DNA of 6,445 nt, from positions 1 through 6,445 of the forward strand of contig VXNG01000175.1 of NCBI GenBank assembly GCA_009840695.1, read 5' to 3'. The position numbers and the translations under genes were made by a program. Shown here piece after piece: positions 4,847-6,445 of this stretch. This DNA is from Acidimicrobiaceae bacterium. Its GTDB lineage: Bacteria > Actinomycetota > Acidimicrobiia > Acidimicrobiales > Aldehydirespiratoraceae. The notes beneath the pieces were generated by a model. The model saw nothing but the letters and a program-made list of their open reading frames with translations, was not told the DNA's origin and searched no databases. Every line of letters begins with the position of its first letter. Within the stretch, counting starts at the first letter, position 1.

Positions 4847-4873
4847 TTGAATTCGGGAATGCAGCGGTACAAT
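4847..4873 (+). promoter_or_regulatory. Candidate housekeeping-type promoter for the LysM gene
   Basis: TTGAAT (4847-4852) and TACAAT (4868-4873) resemble -35 and -10 boxes; the -10 fits the actinobacterial TANNNT pattern, and the 15-bp spacer is a little short. The predicted transcription start, about 7-9 bases after the -10, falls on or next to the GTG at 4882. The site follows a terminator and lies in an AT-rich patch, both expected for a new transcription unit. Confidence 0.55.
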
Positions 4874-4881
4874 CGCCGCCC

Positions 4882-4959
4882 GTGTCCAGCCTCCCCCCTG
4901 GGCCTGGGGCAAGTCTCCCACGCCCTCCCGCGGGTTACTCGCGCGGTGCCGAGAATTGA
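4882..4959 (+). CDS. Short possibly leaderless ORF overlapping the LysM gene start
   Basis: A GTG eight bases after the TACAAT box opens 25 codons: M-S-S-L-P-P-G-P-G-A-S-L-P-R-P-P-A-G-Y-S-R-G-A-E-N. The TGA (4957-4959) overlaps a TTG (4956-4958) that opens the LysM frame, forming TTGA. There are two readings. It may be a leaderless leader peptide that feeds ribosomes to the LysM gene by coupling. Or it may be the true N-terminus of the LysM protein, separated by a frameshift that is real or an assembly error. The Pro/Arg-rich composition suits a cytoplasmic N-terminal tail. No ribosome binding site is present, as expected if leaderless. Confidence 0.4.
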   Translation: MSSLPPGPGASLPRPPAGYSRGAEN

Positions 4960-6379
4960 GCCGCTTGCCCGCCAGGGCTCTGTGGTACGCCGTCGCGGCC
5001 CTCATGGTCGCCGGCATTCCGTTGCTGGTGTACCTCCTGTTCGGCGCGCCCGAGCTAGCTGCGCCGTCGCAGTGGGCCGACGTCGAGTCCGGCATCGCCG
5101 ACGGGGTTCTGCCGGCTGGCTACATCGTCAACATAATCAGCGGACTGTTCCTTGTCGCCTGGTTCTGCGGCCTTGGGCTGCTGGTCGCCACGCTCACCGG
5201 AAGGATGCCGACCGGCGGCACTGCCGACGAGGAGGCGACCGCCATGGCGGGGTTCGCACCCGATGGGGAGGACGCGGACCCCGACTTCGAGCCGGGCATC
5301 ACAGCCGGAGCCTCCGATCTCGAGGCGAGCATGCCTGCTGACTCGCGCGAACTCGCGCCGGACAGGTCACTCGACCGCGAGCCGGGCACCGAACCCGGCA
5401 CCGACCCGGACGAGCCCTGGTACCGCCAAGGCCCGCCCCTGTTCGACGAGCCCTTCAGCGACGAGTACCCCAGGGTGGTCGTGCCCCCCGACGACGCAAC
5501 GCCCGACGAACCGCCGGACGACCCGGCATGGCCGGCCGGCGCCGGCACGCCTGAGAGTCCGATCACTGACGACGGGATCACCGACGCCGAGATCGTCAGC
5601 GAACCTGCGGCAGCGCCGGCGGACGATCCGCCCATGATCGTCCCGGTGCGGGCCTACTACTTCACCCGCGCCGAGGACACTCTGCGCAGCATCGCCGCGC
5701 AGTTCCTGCAGACTCCCAAGCGCTGGGAGGAGCTCCGGGGGCTCAACGCCGCCAGCCCGGGAGTGGCCGGCATGGGGCCCGACACCCTGCTGCCAGTGGG
5801 CACGGCGCTCGCCCTCCCCGGCGACCCCCTGCCCTGGGGCAAGCCGGACCCGGTGTATCTGTGGACGCTGGCCGAGAAGTTCCTGTTCACGGCCTGGGGC
5901 CGCGAGCCGGCGCCCGAGGAGGTGGTCCCCTTCTGGCGGGGCCTCACCAGCGGCAGCCAGCTCGGGACCGGAACGGCCTCCGATCTGCCCCTGCACCTGG
6001 CCGCGGCGACGGCGGAGTTCCCCGCTGCTGAGACCGGCATGCCGGTTCCTCCCACTCCCGAGCCAGAACCGCCCACCCAGGAGCCAGAAACCCCTACCCA
6101 GCAAGAAGAACCGCCTGCCCGCGAGCCAGAGGCTCTCACCCCGGAACCCGAACCGCCCACCCACGAAACAGTAGAAGCTCCCACCCCGGAACCGATCACG
6201 GCGTACGACTCGCCAGAAGACGCTCCCACCCAGGAGCGGGAACCTGCGACCCAACCAGAGGCTCCCACCCAAGAGCAGATCACGGCCTACGACTCGCCAG
6301 AACCACCGCCCACCTACGAGCGGCCCGCCTACGAATCCCCCGTACCCACCGACTACGAGTCCCCGGCACCGCCCACCCA
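4956..6379 (+). CDS. Two-TM LysM-domain protein, LysM/BTAD-type (3' truncated by contig end)
   Basis: The frame is open from a TGA at 4848-4850 to the end of real sequence, about 475 codons from TTG 4956. In order it shows a TM helix (9-30), an acidic loop, a second TM helix (about 56-78), a long Asp/Glu/Pro-rich linker (80-230), a LysM domain (about 234-288, with E-D-T-L-R-S-I-A, L-R-G-L-N and V-G-x-x-L-A-L-P), a second degenerate LysM-like module (303-355, W-T-L-A-E-K-F-L...W-G-R-E-P-A-P-E-E...P-F-W) and a Pro/Glu/Thr-rich repeat tail. Actinobacterial membrane proteins of this form often sit by tad genes and end in a BTAD domain, which would lie beyond the contig. With two TMs and a basic N-terminus, the LysM part is predicted cytoplasmic. 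Start is unsure: TTG 4965 and ATG 5004 are alternatives. The frame stays open beyond 6379 only through adapter sequence. Confidence 0.7.
6195..6302 (+). repeat. Repeated I-T-A-Y-D-S-P-E units in the Pro/Glu/Thr-rich tail
   Basis: The 24-bp units at 6195-6218 and 6279-6302 differ by one base and are 84 bp (28 codons) apart. They lie in a low-complexity tail (about 6040-6379) built from variants of A-P-T-x-E and P-E-P, followed by Y-E-S-P variants. This looks like expansion of an extended linker. Confidence 0.7.
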
Positions 6380-6445
6380 CTGTCTCTTGTTAACATCTCC
6401 GGGCCCCCGAGGCAAGAGGCAAGAGGGGGTGGGGGGGTGTGGGGT
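6380..6445 (+). other. Nextera sequencing adapter read-through (non-genomic contig end)
   Basis: 6380-6398 matches the reverse complement of the Tn5/Nextera mosaic end, CTGTCTCTTATACACATCT, at 16 of 19 bases. 6399-6413 matches the following CCGAGCCCACGAGAC at 12 of 15. 6414-6421 is AAGAGGCA, which I recall as the Nextera i7 index N711, in exactly the index position. 6422-6445 is nearly all G with a few T and A, as in failing low-quality cycles. The genomic sequence should be taken to end at about 6379. Confidence 0.93.

Noticed and set aside
5367..6380. Minus-strand open frame (337 codons) with Gly/Trp/Leu repeats
   Set aside because: Antisense to the Pro/Glu/Thr repeat tail of the LysM gene, and its start lies at the adapter junction.

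Overview
The window is very GC-rich and actinobacterial in style, with GTG/TTG starts, overlapping genes and a weakly marked set of ribosome binding sites. It carries one end of a Tad/Flp-type pilus (tight adherence) locus, all on the + strand. I infer an uncultured actinomycete-type bacterium from gene order, composition and the two-TM LysM protein; nothing here fixes the taxon. The last ~66 bases are not genomic: they match an Illumina Nextera adapter, so the real sequence ends near 6379.

Layout: 1-134 is the proline-rich tail of an upstream gene, by position probably the TadA/CpaF ATPase. Then tadB (141-1052) and tadC (1057-1938), the two T2SSF inner-membrane platform proteins. A 172-bp gap (1939-2110) holds three 11-bp-spaced direct repeats and a stem-loop. 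Three small pilin-like genes follow (2111-2470, 2506-2967, 2968-3246) where flp genes normally sit; the first two are ~90% identical paralogues over 59 residues and then diverge completely. Next come three overlapping or closely packed TadE/TadG-like genes (3273-3740, 3734-4264, 4261-4758). A good intrinsic terminator (4760-4792) closes the operon. An AT-rich promoter region (about 4786-4875) then drives a short possibly leaderless ORF (4882-4959) and a large two-TM LysM protein (4956 to the contig end) that resembles the actinobacterial membrane LysM/BTAD proteins; its C-terminal part is lost.

How it works together (inference from the family): TadB and TadC form the platform, energised by the upstream ATPase, which assembles processed pilin-like subunits from the inner membrane. 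The unusual point is that all six candidate substrates share a prepilin-like boundary (a charged stretch ending in Gly, mostly D-x-R-G, then a hydrophobic helix), four of them continue as x-A-L-[QP], and none has the Glu at +5 that is nearly invariant in type IV/Flp pilins and TadE pseudopilins. The three small proteins also end in cysteine-bounded loops. This could be a divergent Tad pilus with a multi-subunit, Glu5-independent pilin set.
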